This document shows, piece by piece, positions 8,806 to 19,256 of a DNA stretch of 64,000 nucleotides. Numbering within the stretch: the first letter of the stretch is position 1; each line of letters starts with the position of its first letter. Source of the DNA: Aeromonas salmonicida subsp. salmonicida (GTDB lineage Bacteria > Pseudomonadota > Gammaproteobacteria > Enterobacterales > Aeromonadaceae); contig NZ_LSGW01000070.1 in the NCBI RefSeq assembly GCF_001643305.1, positions 1 to 64,000 of the forward strand, in the 5' to 3' direction. A model generated the notes under the pieces. It was not told the origin of the DNA. It saw nothing but the letters and a program-made list of their open reading frames with translations, and ran no database searches. The position numbers were made by a program, and so were the translations under genes.

Positions 8806-8982
8806 ATCCGCGAGCAGATGATGGCGGCTGGATCACTTCGTTTTGGCGTGCCAAGGGGCCGGATTGGCCAAATTCAGGTTGAGGCAAGGCGCGTAATGAG
8901 GGATCATAACCGGCTTGATGGCGGGGGGATGAGGGTGCCAGCCGGCACAACTTCCGCCAGTGACGCATTTTTGAGGTGAGCC

Positions 8983-10644
8983 ATGAGTCAGGCGAACAGC
9001 CCAACTAACTTTATTCGTCAGATCATTGATGAAGATCTGGCCAGCGGTAAGCACAACCACGTGCATACCCGTTTTCCGCCCGAGCCGAACGGTTATCTCC
9101 ATATCGGCCACGCCAAGTCAATCTGTCTGAACTTTGGCATCGCCCGTGACTACCAGGGCCAGTGCAACCTGCGTTTCGATGACACCAACCCGGTGAAAGA
9201 AGACATCGAGTACGTGGAGTCCATCAAGCAGGACGTGCAATGGCTCGGCTTCCAGTGGAGCGGTGAGATCTGCTACTCCTCCGACTATTTCGACAAGCTG
9301 CACGGCTACGCCATAGAGCTTATCGAAAAAGGTCTGGCCTATGTGGACGAGCTCTCTGCGGAGCAGATGCGCGAGTACCGTGGCACCCTGACCGAGGCCG
9401 GCAAGAACAGCCCGTTCCGCGATCGTCCAGTGGCCGAGAACCTGGCGCTGTTTGCCAAGATGAAGAACGGCGAGTTTGCCGAAGGCACCGCTTGCCTGCG
9501 CGCCAAGATCGACATGGCGTCCCCCTTCATGGTGATGCGCGATCCGGTTATCTATCGCATCAAGTTTGCCCACCATCACCAGACCGGTGACAAGTGGTGC
9601 ATCTATCCCATGTATGACTTCACCCACTGCATCTCGGACGCGCTGGAAGGGATCACCCACTCCATCTGTACCCTGGAGTTCCAGGACAACCGTCGTCTGT
9701 ATGACTGGGTGCTGGACAACATCACCATCGACTGCCACCCGCGTCAGTACGAGTTCTCCCGTCTGAACCTCGAATACACCGTCATGTCCAAGCGCAAGCT
9801 GAACCTGCTGGTGACCGAGAAGCACGTGGATGGCTGGGACGATCCGCGCATGCTGACCGTTTCCGGTCTGCGTCGTCGTGGCTACACCTCTGCCTCCATC
9901 CGCGAGTTCTGCAAACGCATTGGCGTGACCAAGCAGGACAACATAGTCGAGATGAGCATGCTGGAAGCCTGCATCCGCGACGATCTCAATGAGAACGCAC
10001 CGCGCGCCATGGCCGTGCTGCATCCGGTGAAGGTGGTCATCGAGAACCTGGCGGCCGACGAGGTGTTGACCGCACCGGCGCACCCGAACAACGCCGAGAT
10101 GGGTACCCGTGAACTGAACTTTACCCGCGAGATCTTCATCGACGAAGCAGACTTCAAAGAAGAAGCGAACAAGCAGTTCAAGCGACTGGTGCTGGGCAAG
10201 GAAGTGCGCCTGCGCAACGCCTATGTGATCAAGGCCGAGCGGGTCGAGAAGGATGCGGATGGCAACGTGACCTGCATCTACTGCTCCTACGATCCCGAGA
10301 CCCTGGGCAAGGATCCGGCGGATGGTCGCAAGGTGAAGGGGGTGATCCACTGGGTCAGCGCCACTCACTCCCTGCCGGCCGAGATCCGTCTCTATGATCG
10401 TCTGTTCAAGATGCCGAACCCGGGGGCCGAGGATGACTTCGAAGGGGCACTCAATCCGGATTCGCTGGTGATCATCGAGGGTGCCCGCGTCGAGGCTTCC
10501 CTCAAGGACGCCAAGCCGGAGTTTGCTTACCAGTTCGAGCGCGAAGGCTACTTCTGCGCCGACAACAAGCTCTCCAGCGCCGAGCACCTGGTGTTCAACC
10601 GCACCGTGGCCCTGCGGGACGTCTGGGGCAAGGCCGAGGCCTGA
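8983..10644 (+). CDS. glnS: Glutaminyl-tRNA synthetase
   Basis: 553 residues (E. coli 554). It charges tRNA-Gln. It is a class I synthetase: [16 protein letters not shown] carries the HIGH motif at 40-43, and VMSKRKLN at about 267-273 is the KMSKS loop. The C-terminal anticodon-binding beta barrels are present in full. Start ATG with GAGGTGAG upstream. It is a stand-alone gene between terminators and convergent with fur. Confidence 0.97.
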   Translation: MSQANSPTNFIRQIIDEDLASGKHNHVHTRFPPEPNGYLHIGHAKSICLNFGIARDYQGQCNLRFDDTNPVKEDIEYVESIKQDVQWLGFQWSGEICYSSDYFDKLHGYAIELIEKGLAYVDELSAEQMREYRGTLTEAGKNSPFRDRPVAENLALFAKMKNGEFAEGTACLRAKIDMASPFMVMRDPVIYRIKFAHHHQTGDKWCIYPMYDFTHCISDALEGITHSICTLEFQDNRRLYDWVLDNITIDCHPRQYEFSRLNLEYTVMSKRKLNLLVTEKHVDGWDDPRMLTVSGLRRRGYTSASIREFCKRIGVTKQDNIVEMSMLEACIRDDLNENAPRAMAVLHPVKVVIENLAADEVLTAPAHPNNAEMGTRELNFTREIFIDEADFKEEANKQFKRLVLGKEVRLRNAYVIKAERVEKDADGNVTCIYCSYDPETLGKDPADGRKVKGVIHWVSATHSLPAEIRLYDRLFKMPNPGAEDDFEGALNPDSLVIIEGARVEASLKDAKPEFAYQFEREGYFCADNKLSSAEHLVFNRTVALRDVWGKAEA

Positions 10645-10694
10645 CAGGCAGAGGGCAGGGGAGACCCTGCCACTTCTTGCCCGGATTACGGACA

Positions 10695-10726
10695 CAAAAA
10701 AAGCCAGCGCTATGCTGGCTTTTTTA
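10695..10726. terminator. Bidirectional terminator glnS/fur
   Basis: AAAAAAAGCCAGC-GCTAT-GCTGGCTTTTTT: a symmetrical stem with A and T runs on both sides, placed between two convergent genes. It should work in both directions. Confidence 0.9.
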
Positions 10727-10746
10727 TTGACCGGTGCAAGACGCCA

Positions 10747-11175
10747 TCAGTCGTCGTGCTTGCAGTCGCCGTTGGCGCAGTGGCCATACAGATAGAGGCT
10801 GTGATTGGTCAGGCGAATATTGTGATGCTTGGCGATATCGCGCTGGCGCTGCTCGATCACTTCGTCGGAAAACTCGATCACCTTGCCACAATCGAGGCAG
10901 ACCAGGTGGTCGTGGTGTTCCTGGGTGGCCAGCTCGAATACCGACTTGCCACCTTCGAAGTGGTGACGGGTAACAATACCGGCATCATCAAACTGGTTGA
11001 GAACGCGATATACGGTAGCGAGACCAATCTCTTCACCCTGGTCGATCAGTCGTTTGTACAGATCTTCCGCACTGGTGTGCTGGCAATCCGGCTGTTGCAG
11101 GATTTCCAGAATTTTGACGCGGGGCAAGGTGATCTTGAGCCCGGCCTTTTTTAACGCTTGGTTGTTGTCTGCCAT
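10747..11175 (-). CDS. fur: Ferric uptake regulator Fur
   Basis: 142 residues, normal length. It is an iron-responsive repressor. The N-terminal winged helix runs from about 10-80 (GLKITLPRVKILEIL, then the recognition helix in LATVYRVLNQFDDAGIV). The dimer and metal part has HHDHLVCLDCGKVIEF at about 87-102 and a C-terminal HCANGDCKHDD cysteine/histidine cluster. Fur-flavodoxin linkage is common in gammaproteobacteria; here one hotdog gene separates fur from fldA. No clear Fur box was seen in its own upstream region. Confidence 0.97.
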   Translation of the reverse strand: MADNNQALKKAGLKITLPRVKILEILQQPDCQHTSAEDLYKRLIDQGEEIGLATVYRVLNQFDDAGIVTRHHFEGGKSVFELATQEHHDHLVCLDCGKVIEFSDEVIEQRQRDIAKHHNIRLTNHSLYLYGHCANGDCKHDD

Positions 11176-11410
11176 ATTCTACTTATTCGCATTCTCGAAG
11201 GTGTGGTTATTCTGATTGACTGCCGCTGGAATGGCAACCACGAACTCGCTTGGCCTGTCATTATAGGTCGTAGCCAACCTAAAAATAAACCCAGTAATTC
11301 AAGGGCTTTAGCGCAAAGTCCGCCATCTGGCCGAATTGATCAAATCCTGTCGCCGGCTTGCTCAGCGGACGAATGTTGATAAGATGTAACCTTCTTTATT
11401 ATCTGGTCGG

Positions 11411-11893
11411 ATGAGATCCATGGATTGGCTTTTTGACAACGCGGCCTGGGTGCGGCGCGCCCTCAACGCCTGGCCTCCCTTCTGGGGCGCCGGCATCAAG
11501 ATAGAAACCCTGAGTGATGACTTCCGTTTTTGCCGGGTGACGTTGAAGTCACGCTGGTGGAACAAGAACGCCAACCGGACCCAGTTTGGCGGCAGCATGT
11601 TTGCGATGACGGATCCTATCTATCCGTTGATGCTGATGGGGTACTTCAAGAACCGCTATTACGTCTGGGACAAGGCGGGCAGCATCAACTACATCAAGCC
11701 GGGCAAAGGCAAGCTGGTGGCCGAGTTCAACCTGACCGACGGCAAGCTGGCGTCCATAGTGGCGGCGACCGAGGGGGGCAACAAGCACTTCCCCGAGTTC
11801 GAGGTCACGGTGCAGGACAAGAGTGGCGAGCTGGTGGCACAGGTCAAACGCACCCTCTATGTGCGTGCCAAACCCGAGCACAGAGGTGGCTGA
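11411..11893 (+). CDS. DUF4442 hotdog-fold protein
   Basis: About 160 residues with the DUF4442 / thioesterase-like hotdog signature: ANRTQFGGSMFAMTDPIYPLML around residues 52-75 and INYIKPGKGKLVAEF near 97. The family is related to acyl-CoA thioesterases, but the substrate is unknown. Two ATG codons compete (11411 and 11420), and neither has a strong ribosome-binding site. It lies between divergent fur and convergent fldA and ends about 17 bases before the shared terminator. Confidence 0.8.
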   Translation: MRSMDWLFDNAAWVRRALNAWPPFWGAGIKIETLSDDFRFCRVTLKSRWWNKNANRTQFGGSMFAMTDPIYPLMLMGYFKNRYYVWDKAGSINYIKPGKGKLVAEFNLTDGKLASIVAATEGGNKHFPEFEVTVQDKSGELVAQVKRTLYVRAKPEHRGG

Positions 11894-11910
11894 AAAGATC
11901 GGATCGCAAA

Positions 11911-11942
11911 AACAACAAGGGCCCCGCCGGGGCCCTTGTTGT
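11911..11942. terminator. Terminator between hotdog gene and fldA
   Basis: ACAACAAGGGCCCCG (11912-11926) is a 15-base perfect mirror of CGGGGCCCTTGTTGT (11928-11942) around one base. On the minus strand the stem is followed by TTTTTGCG, so it ends fldA transcripts; it may also stop plus-strand transcription. Confidence 0.85.
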
Positions 11943-11964
11943 CAGAGGTTGCTGGCTTGCCGGA

Positions 11965-12489
11965 TCACTCCAGCTCGGCCAGGCACATCTCTTCATGCAG
12001 CTGCTTGGACCAGCCCTTGACGCGCTCGGCGGTCAGTTCCGGCTGGCGATCTTCGTCGATACCCAGACCCACGAAGTGCTTGTCATCCACCACAGCCTTG
12101 GAGGCTTCAAACTCGTAACCGGCGGTTGGCCAGTTGCCGATGATGATGGCGCCTTTGGCTTCGACGATGTCACGCAGTGTGCCCATGGCGTCGAGGAAGT
12201 ACTCGGCATAGTCTTCCTGATCGCCGCATCCGAAGATGGCAACCAGCTTGTTGGTGAAGTCGATCTCTTCCAGCTCGGGGAAGAAGTCATCCCAATCGGC
12301 TTGGGCTTCGCCGTAATACCAAGTCGGGATACCGAACATCAGCAGATCGAAGCTGTCGATGTCGGCCTTGCTGCTCTTGGCAATGTCACGGACTTCAATC
12401 AGTTGTTTGCCCAGTTCTTTCTGGATCATCTTGGCGACAGCTTCGGTATTACCGGTATCGCTGCCGAAAAACAGACCTACACTAGCCAT
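11965..12489 (-). CDS. fldA: Flavodoxin
   Basis: 174 residues (E. coli FldA 176). It is an FMN electron carrier for ferredoxin/flavodoxin-dependent enzymes, used when iron is scarce. The phosphate-binding loop GSDTGNTE (9-16), the first isoalloxazine loop PTWYYGEAQADWDDF (about 56-70) and the second loop GCGDQEDYAEYF (about 97-108) are intact. It lies in the order DUF2788-ybfE-fldA on the minus strand, as in other gammaproteobacteria (ybfE-fldA). Confidence 0.96.
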   Translation of the reverse strand: MASVGLFFGSDTGNTEAVAKMIQKELGKQLIEVRDIAKSSKADIDSFDLLMFGIPTWYYGEAQADWDDFFPELEEIDFTNKLVAIFGCGDQEDYAEYFLDAMGTLRDIVEAKGAIIIGNWPTAGYEFEASKAVVDDKHFVGLGIDEDRQPELTAERVKGWSKQLHEEMCLAELE

Positions 12490-12528
12490 AGTGTTTAGTT
12501 ACCCGTATCTGGTGTTAATGCTTAACGG

Positions 12529-12825
12529 TCAGATTGCGATGCCTGCTGCGAAAGCAGACTCAATCTGTTGCTTCAGGATAGATTGGATCAGCTCGGCTCG
12601 GCTGACGTTCTGTTGTAACGCAAGTTGGTTCAGGCGCTCCAGCAACTCGGCCTCCACCTTTAACTCGACCCGTTTCAAACCGTTCTCGCGATCGCGCTTA
12701 AGCTGGTTGCGCTTGTTGATCTTGAGTTGGGTCTCACGGGGGAGTGGATTGGTCTTTGGCCTGCCGGGGCGCTTCTCATTTGCGAACAGATCCAGTGTTG
12801 TTCGATCAGTTTGCTGTTTGGCCAT
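12529..12825 (-). CDS. ybfE: YbfE family protein (LexA-regulated in E. coli)
   Basis: 98 residues. The N-terminus MAKQQTDRTTLDLFANEKRP and the GRPKTNPLPRETQLKINKRN segment match E. coli YbfE closely. The C-terminal half (ELLERLNQLALQQNVSRAELIQSIL) looks like a ribbon-helix-helix DNA-binding fold. The E. coli gene is in the LexA regulon. No LexA box was seen here, and only 20 bases separate it from the upstream gene, so it is probably co-transcribed with that gene. The molecular role is unknown. Confidence 0.85.
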   Translation of the reverse strand: MAKQQTDRTTLDLFANEKRPGRPKTNPLPRETQLKINKRNQLKRDRENGLKRVELKVEAELLERLNQLALQQNVSRAELIQSILKQQIESAFAAGIAI

Positions 12826-12845
12826 ACATCACAGATGAAAATAAG

Positions 12846-13067
12846 TTAGCCGATCCCTGAGCCTTCCCAGCCCAATTCGATCAGCCCCTTGGCGACAAAA
12901 CCCGCGCAACCCAGACAGAGTACCAACCAGACGATGACTCGACCAAAACGGGGCACGTTGCCGCGTTTGAGTACGTCGTGAATGGCCAGGCCAATCAATA
13001 TGAAAATGGCCAGCAAGAATAACTTCAGGCCCAGACTCTCAATCAGATCGATATGTTCACTTAGCAT
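12846..13067 (-). CDS. DUF2788 small membrane protein
   Basis: 73 residues with two hydrophobic helices (about 14-30 and 45-63) separated by a short basic loop (HDVLKRGNVPRFGR). This matches the DUF2788 family, commonly found beside ybfE/ybfF and seqA. The start ATG follows AAGGAG about 10 bases upstream. Function unknown. It is probably the first gene of DUF2788-ybfE-fldA, although fldA may also have its own promoter. Confidence 0.75.
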   Translation of the reverse strand: MLSEHIDLIESLGLKLFLLAIFILIGLAIHDVLKRGNVPRFGRVIVWLVLCLGCAGFVAKGLIELGWEGSGIG

Positions 13068-13122
13068 GGATTGCGCACACTCCTTATGACGGGCGCACTA
13101 TATCACAAAGGATTTGAAACTG

Positions 13123-13905
13123 TTAACCGCCTGTCGACAGGAAATCCACAACCAATTTGTTGAACAAAACCGGCTTTTCGGCGTGCAGCCAGTGGCCTGT
13201 TCCGGCGATGACGCGCGCCTTTGCCGCTGGAAATTGTGCCATCACAGTGTCGGTATATTGGGGCTGCATATAGTCCGAATCGCCGCCCTTGATAAAGAGT
13301 GTCGGCCCTTCGAATCGATGCTGGTTGTCGGGCCAGCCCATGATGTTGGCGTAATTGCGCTCAAGGGCCGCTACGTTGAAACGCCAGCCCCAACCGGACT
13401 CTCCCTTGGCGAAGGATTTGAGCAGGAACTGGCGTACGCCGGCGATCTCGATGTGCTCGGCCAAAATGGCCTCTGCCTCGCTGCGGCTCTGCACCGGCTG
13501 GTTCAGGGTGGTGTTGAGTCCGGCGAACACATTCTGATGGCGGGAGTGGGGATAGGCGACAGGGGCTATATCGGCCACCACCAGCCGGGCGACCCTGGCG
13601 GGAGCCTGCTTGGCCAGTTGCATGGCGACCTTGCCGCCCATGGAGTGACCGACCAGAGATACCTGATCCAGGGCCAGGGCATCGAGCAGGGCGAGTACGT
13701 CGGCAGCCTGCTGGGGGTAGCTCATCTCGTCGCTGTGAAACGAGGCGCCGTGGTTGCGCAGATCCACGCTGATGACGCGATAGTGTTCGCTCAGGGCGCG
13801 TGCCAGCAGCCCCAGGTTGTCCAGGCTGCCGAACAGGCCGTGGATCAGCACAACGGCCGGGCCCTGGCCCTGTTCCTTGAAGTTCAATAACGAGTTTTGT
13901 TGCAA
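13123..13905 (-). CDS. ybfF: Alpha/beta hydrolase, YbfF esterase
   Basis: 260 residues. An oxyanion-hole motif HGLFGSLDNLG (about 22-32), nucleophile elbow GHSMGG (Ser near residue 90), a lid region and a C-terminal catalytic GTGHWLHAEKP (His) give a complete hydrolase. E. coli YbfF hydrolyses short acyl esters and palmitoyl-CoA in vitro. It is divergent from seqA, the conserved enterobacterial order ybfF/seqA-pgm. Confidence 0.9.
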   Translation of the reverse strand: MQQNSLLNFKEQGQGPAVVLIHGLFGSLDNLGLLARALSEHYRVISVDLRNHGASFHSDEMSYPQQAADVLALLDALALDQVSLVGHSMGGKVAMQLAKQAPARVARLVVADIAPVAYPHSRHQNVFAGLNTTLNQPVQSRSEAEAILAEHIEIAGVRQFLLKSFAKGESGWGWRFNVAALERNYANIMGWPDNQHRFEGPTLFIKGGDSDYMQPQYTDTVMAQFPAAKARVIAGTGHWLHAEKPVLFNKLVVDFLSTGG

Positions 13906-13981
13906 AATGACACCTTGTCGGTCGTGGGCTTTTTTGCCTGATTTTTAACACACTGAAAGAAAAGGATTTCATTCCTTGAGA

Positions 13982-14016
13982 GTCATTTTTTTGTGGTTTT
14001 TTTTCAAAAAAATGAC
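13982..14016. repeat. T/A-rich perfect inverted repeat upstream of seqA
   Basis: GTCATTTTTTTG (13982-13993) is perfectly mirrored by CAAAAAAATGAC (14005-14016) around TGG plus a T8 loop. It lies in the 270-base ybfF-seqA divergent region. The T-run is inside the loop, not after the stem, so it is not a standard terminator. It could be an AT-rich promoter element or a cruciform. Confidence 0.6.
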
Positions 14017-14175
14017 GCCGGATGCGCTATCAGTGCGGAGGATCACACACTTGGCCCCGTATTATGCCGTATTCTCGATGAGATTCATGCACATCTGCCA
14101 GCCCTTGGCTTGGGCTGCCGGGTTTGCCTATGTATAATCGCCGCATCCGAATTTCGACGAGTCCAGCGCATCCCT

Positions 14176-14685
14176 ATGAAAACCATCGAGCTTGATGACG
14201 ATCTCTACTTCTATATCGCCAGCCAGACCCGGCACATTGGTGAGAGTGCCTCCGATATCCTGCGCCGTCTGCTGGAACAGCCCACGCACATAACAGTGCC
14301 GGTTGCCGAGCCTGTGGACCTCCCCCAGCCGAGCGTCGCCACCGATGCCATGGGGCTGCAGGCCCTGCTCGACTCTGGCGAGCTGCAAAAAGAAGAGAAG
14401 TCCATCAACCGCTTCATGCAGGTGCTCAGTACCCTCTATCGGGATAATCCGGTCGGGTTTACCCAGGCCACCGAAATCAAGGGGCGCAAGCGCGTCTATT
14501 TCTCGCGGGATCCCGAGGCACTGCGTGCCAGCGGCAGCACCACCAAGCCCAAGCCGGTGCCGGAGACCCCGTTCTGGGTGATCAGCAATACCAATACCAG
14601 TCGCAAGCAGAACATGGTGGCCCAGATGATGGCCAGCATGGGCTACGACGAGGCGCTGATCGCCCAGGTAAGCAGCGCGATTTAA
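14176..14685 (+). CDS. seqA: SeqA, replication initiation sequestration protein
   Basis: 169 residues. SeqA binds hemimethylated GATC clusters and delays re-initiation at oriC. The N-terminal multimerisation helices [31 protein letters not shown] match the family, and the C-terminal DNA-binding domain contains [29 protein letters not shown] and [13 protein letters not shown]. The start at 14176 fits the conserved N-terminus; the frame is open 61 codons upstream but that part is not conserved. It is followed by pgm after 57 bases, as in E. coli. Confidence 0.95.
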   Translation: MKTIELDDDLYFYIASQTRHIGESASDILRRLLEQPTHITVPVAEPVDLPQPSVATDAMGLQALLDSGELQKEEKSINRFMQVLSTLYRDNPVGFTQATEIKGRKRVYFSRDPEALRASGSTTKPKPVPETPFWVISNTNTSRKQNMVAQMMASMGYDEALIAQVSSAI

Positions 14686-14742
14686 CGGTTCATCAAGTTC
14701 AGGCCTTGCCCGGCAAGGCCGCCATCAAGCAAGGATAACGCC

Positions 14743-16407
<1,665 letters not shown>

Positions 16408-16448
16408 CCCATGCCGTTGGCGGGCTGAATTGAAGATCGGATAGATAG

Positions 16449-16478
16449 CAAGAGGAGCCACAGCGGCTCCTCTTTTTT
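16449..16478. terminator. Terminator pgm/EamA
   Basis: AAGAGGAGCC-ACAG-CGGCTCCTCTTTTTT: strong stem and T tract on the plus strand, placed between convergent pgm and the EamA gene. Confidence 0.9.
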
Positions 16479-16517
16479 ATGGTTCTTTTTCTCGGTTCAG
16501 GGTTTCCCTGCCCGGCC

Positions 16518-17396
16518 TCAGGCCTTGTCATCGGTGATCGCCGCCCTGTGGGCTTGCCAGCGCTTGAAGAAGGAGCGCGCCGGCAGCTTCATCAGAAACA
16601 GGGAGAGCAGGATCACCCCTATGCCGAGCCACTGCCGGCCATCCAGGGTTTCACCGACCATCAGCACACCCAGGGAGACCGCCACCATGGGGTTGGTGAG
16701 GGCCAGCATGCCCATTACCTCGGGGCCATGACGCTTGAGCCCCCACAGCCAGGCCCAGTAGGCCAGTGCCGTGTTGAGCAAAATGAGCCAGACAAGCCCG
16801 GGTGCTGCAGCTGATTGGGGCAGTGGCATGGGACCGGCCAGCCACCAGGCGAGCGGGATCAGCATCAGGCCACCGAGCAGCAGTTGCCAGGCGGTGAGGG
16901 CCAGCAGATCGCTCACCGGCCAGCGCTGCATCCAGCGGCTGGATTGGCCGATCAGCAGGGTTGCCAGCAGGGCGCATGTCACGCCTATGGGATCCAGATT
17001 GGCGGAGGGATTGAGCAGCAGCAAGACACCGGCGAGCCCCATCAGCCCCAGCAGCAACCACTTCAGGGTTGGCCGCGTGCCATCCTGCAACCAGGCCAGC
17101 AGCATGAGTACCAGCGGCAGTGTGGCCCCGAGCGTGCCTGCCACTGCCCCCGGTAGCCGGAAGGCGGCCACAAACAGCAGGGCAAAGAAGGCGGCTATGT
17201 TGCAAAACGCCAGCAGGAACTGCTTGCCCCAGGGCAGGGGCGGTAGACGCGGATGCAGCAGCAACAGGAGCAGCCCGGCCGGCAGCGCCCGCCACACGGC
17301 CACCCAGTAGGGGGAGTAGTCAGTCAGGTAGAGGCTGACGACGGCATAGGTACTGCCCCATAGCAGGGGGGCCAGCAAGGCAATCAGCAGTGGCAT
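16518..17396 (-). CDS. EamA-family (DMT) inner-membrane transporter
   Basis: 292 residues with about ten hydrophobic helices arranged as two EamA repeats (about 1-135 and 145-280), the layout of drug/metabolite exporters. The substrate cannot be told from sequence. It is divergent from a MarR-family gene, and the space between them carries two near-identical inverted repeats, so expression is probably controlled by that regulator. Confidence 0.88.
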   Translation of the reverse strand: MPLLIALLAPLLWGSTYAVVSLYLTDYSPYWVAVWRALPAGLLLLLLHPRLPPLPWGKQFLLAFCNIAAFFALLFVAAFRLPGAVAGTLGATLPLVLMLLAWLQDGTRPTLKWLLLGLMGLAGVLLLLNPSANLDPIGVTCALLATLLIGQSSRWMQRWPVSDLLALTAWQLLLGGLMLIPLAWWLAGPMPLPQSAAAPGLVWLILLNTALAYWAWLWGLKRHGPEVMGMLALTNPMVAVSLGVLMVGETLDGRQWLGIGVILLSLFLMKLPARSFFKRWQAHRAAITDDKA

Positions 17397-17413
17397 GGCT
17401 TATCTCTTTATGA

Positions 17414-17435
17414 AGTATCTTTTTGTGAAGATAAC
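17414..17435. promoter_or_regulatory. MarR-type operator 1 (exporter side)
   Basis: AGTATCT-TTTTGTGA-AGATAAC: TATCT/AGATA inverted arms with an eight-base spacer, starting 18 bases upstream of the exporter start codon. The same design recurs at 17461-17482. Confidence 0.6.
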
Positions 17436-17460
17436 TTAGTCTCAAATTGGTTTACTATCA

Positions 17461-17482
17461 AGTATCTCGATAAAAAGATAAG
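17461..17482. promoter_or_regulatory. MarR-type operator 2 (regulator side)
   Basis: AGTATCT-CGATAAAA-AGATAAG: the same arms and spacing as operator 1, 47 bp away. It touches the possible GTG start of the MarR gene, implying autoregulation. Confidence 0.6.
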
Positions 17483-17973
17483 TGACCAAGATGGACAGTG
17501 ATCATGTAGATATGCTGCTGGCCCAATGGGCCCGGCAAAGACCGGATCTCGACTGCTCTCCCATGGGGGTGCTGGGTCGGGTGGCGCGGATGGCGGCGAT
17601 CGCTGGCCGTGAGGTGAGCGAAGAGCTGAAGACGTGCGGCCTGCTGGGCAGCGACTTCGATATTCTGGCGACCCTGCGCCGGGCCGGTGAGCCGCTGACG
17701 CCGACCGCGCTCTATCAAGCCGCCATGTTGAGCTCCGGGGCCATGACGGCCCGGCTCGACAAGCTGGCAGAGCGTGGCCTGATCGAGCGACAGGCGGCGC
17801 CGAGCGACAGGCGCAGCCTGCTGGTCTGCCTGACGGCGTCTGGGCGCGAACTGGTCGATCGGGCCGTCGAGCAACATGTGGCGAACGAGCGGCGTTTGCT
17901 GGCGCCACTGACCGAGGCTGAACAGGCTCAGTTGGCTGCCCTGCTCAAACGCTGGTTGCTGGAAAACGAGTAA
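17482..17973 (+). CDS. MarR-family transcriptional regulator
   Basis: 163 residues from the GTG at 17482; the ATG at 17491 (MDSDHVDMLL) is an equally possible start, and neither has a good ribosome-binding site. The winged helix spans about 55-130: GSDFDILATLRRAGEPLTPTALYQ, recognition helix SSGAMTARLDKLAERGLI, wing QAAPSDRRSLLVCLT. Flanking helices form the dimer interface typical of MarR. It is divergent from the EamA exporter with two matching operators between, so it is likely a ligand-released repressor of both genes. Confidence 0.9.
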   Translation: MTKMDSDHVDMLLAQWARQRPDLDCSPMGVLGRVARMAAIAGREVSEELKTCGLLGSDFDILATLRRAGEPLTPTALYQAAMLSSGAMTARLDKLAERGLIERQAAPSDRRSLLVCLTASGRELVDRAVEQHVANERRLLAPLTEAEQAQLAALLKRWLLENE

Positions 17974-18004
17974 TAAAAACGGGCCCGCGGGGCCCGTTTT
18001 TATT
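17972..18004. terminator. Bidirectional terminator marR-like/mltB
   Basis: AATAAAAACGGGCCC-GCG-GGGCCCGTTTTTATT: a perfect 15-base stem with A and T tracts, overlapping the stop codon of the MarR gene and lying 15 bases from the mltB stop. Confidence 0.92.
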
Positions 18005-18019
18005 GGCAAGCAGCCTGAC

Positions 18020-19108
18020 TCAGTAACCGCCTCTGGCAGCCTTGACCGCCAGCCCCAGTTGCCACACCGCCATGGCGTAGTGGGTGCTGTGGTTGTAGCG
18101 GGTAATGGTGTAGAAGTTGGGCAGGCCGTACCAGTATTGATAGCCGGTGCCGACATCCAGGCGCAGCAGGCTTGCTTCGCTGTGGTTGCCAAGGTTGCTG
18201 ATGGGATTCAGACCGGCGCGGTGCAAGGTGGTGATCGGGTAACGGGTCTGGAATCCATGCTCATAGCCGGGCAGCTGGCCCTGACCACGCACCGCTACCG
18301 GTTGACCCTGCTCCCAGCCATGCGCCTTGAAGTAGTTGGCCACGCTGCCGATGGCATCCACCGGATCCCACAAGTTGGTGTGGCCATTGCCGTCAAAGTC
18401 CACCGCGTAGCGCTGGAAGCTCGATGGCATGAACTGGCCATACCCCATGGCGCCGGCGTAGGAGCCCTTGGGTTCGGTGGGGTCCATCCCCTCATCCCGG
18501 GTCATCACCAGGAAGGCCTCCAGTTCGCCGGTAAAGAATTCGGCGCGGCGCGGATAGTCGAAGGCCAGGGTCGCAAGCGCATCCAGAATGCGGGTCTTGC
18601 CCATTACCCGACCCCAGCGGGTCTCCACGCCTATGATGCCGACGATGATTTCGGGCGGCACCCCATACTCCTGCTCGGCACGGTTGAGCTCGCTCTCGTA
18701 CTCACGCCAGAAGTTGACGCCATTTTGCACGTTGTCCGGCGTGATGAACTTGGCGCGGTAGCGATTCCAGGCGCCGGTCGGTCCGATTGGCTTGGCGGTG
18801 GTGGGGGCCTGGGCATCCATCAGCCGTATTATCCAGTCATAGCGATCCGCCTGTGCCAGCAGTCGATGCAGCTCGACGCTGTCAAAACCGTGCTTCTCGA
18901 CCATGCGTTGGACGAAGCTGTCCACGTTGTTGCGATTGGCGAAGTCTCCCTTGCTAACCCCTTGGCTGTAAGCAGGTTTTATTTGTGGCGTCTGATTGAT
19001 GAAGGCACTTTTGAACGGCTTGGCCACGGGTTTGGGGGCAGGCGTGCTGCTGCAACCGTAGAGCAGGGGAAACAGGGAAAGAGTGAGCACGGAGACAAGG
19101 CGACGCAT
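18020..19108 (-). CDS. mltB: Membrane-bound lytic murein transglycosylase B
   Basis: 362 residues (E. coli 361). It cleaves peptidoglycan glycan strands from the periplasmic face of the outer membrane. The start at 19108 gives a lipoprotein signal (MRRLVSVLTLSLFPLLYGC, lipobox LLYGC). Catalytic Glu near 163 is in GVETRWGR, and the family motif GAMGYGQFMPSSFQRYAVDF with the DFDGNGHTNLWDP calcium-like loop follows. A longer frame upstream would bury the signal peptide. Confidence 0.94.
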   Translation of the reverse strand: MRRLVSVLTLSLFPLLYGCSSTPAPKPVAKPFKSAFINQTPQIKPAYSQGVSKGDFANRNNVDSFVQRMVEKHGFDSVELHRLLAQADRYDWIIRLMDAQAPTTAKPIGPTGAWNRYRAKFITPDNVQNGVNFWREYESELNRAEQEYGVPPEIIVGIIGVETRWGRVMGKTRILDALATLAFDYPRRAEFFTGELEAFLVMTRDEGMDPTEPKGSYAGAMGYGQFMPSSFQRYAVDFDGNGHTNLWDPVDAIGSVANYFKAHGWEQGQPVAVRGQGQLPGYEHGFQTRYPITTLHRAGLNPISNLGNHSEASLLRLDVGTGYQYWYGLPNFYTITRYNHSTHYAMAVWQLGLAVKAARGGY

Positions 19109-19256
19109 AAGGTTCTCATGAGCCTGAAAAAGAGTGTCGTCATGGTAAAACATTGTCATCCATGCGCAAGTGCTCAGTGCATGGATGAGGGCTCAAACTC
19201 GTGGCCTGTCGATGGGGGGGGCGCTCCACGCCCCTATGCCCTAAGCCCGAATAACG

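Larger units (their letters stand above)
8636..8982. other. chb-glnS intergenic region
   Basis: 347 bases without a gene. It contains the two terminators at 8657-8682 and 8779-8805, separated by a GT-rich low-complexity stretch (about 8725-8770), then the glnS leader with a GAGGTGAG ribosome-binding site just before 8983. No further gene or conserved RNA was recognised. Confidence 0.6.

Noticed and set aside
11176..11410. Fur box in the fur promoter region
   Set aside because: No sequence close to GATAATGATAATCATTATC was found.
12826..13120. LexA box for ybfE
   Set aside because: No CTG-N10-CAG sequence was seen upstream of ybfE or of the DUF2788 gene, despite LexA control of ybfE in E. coli.
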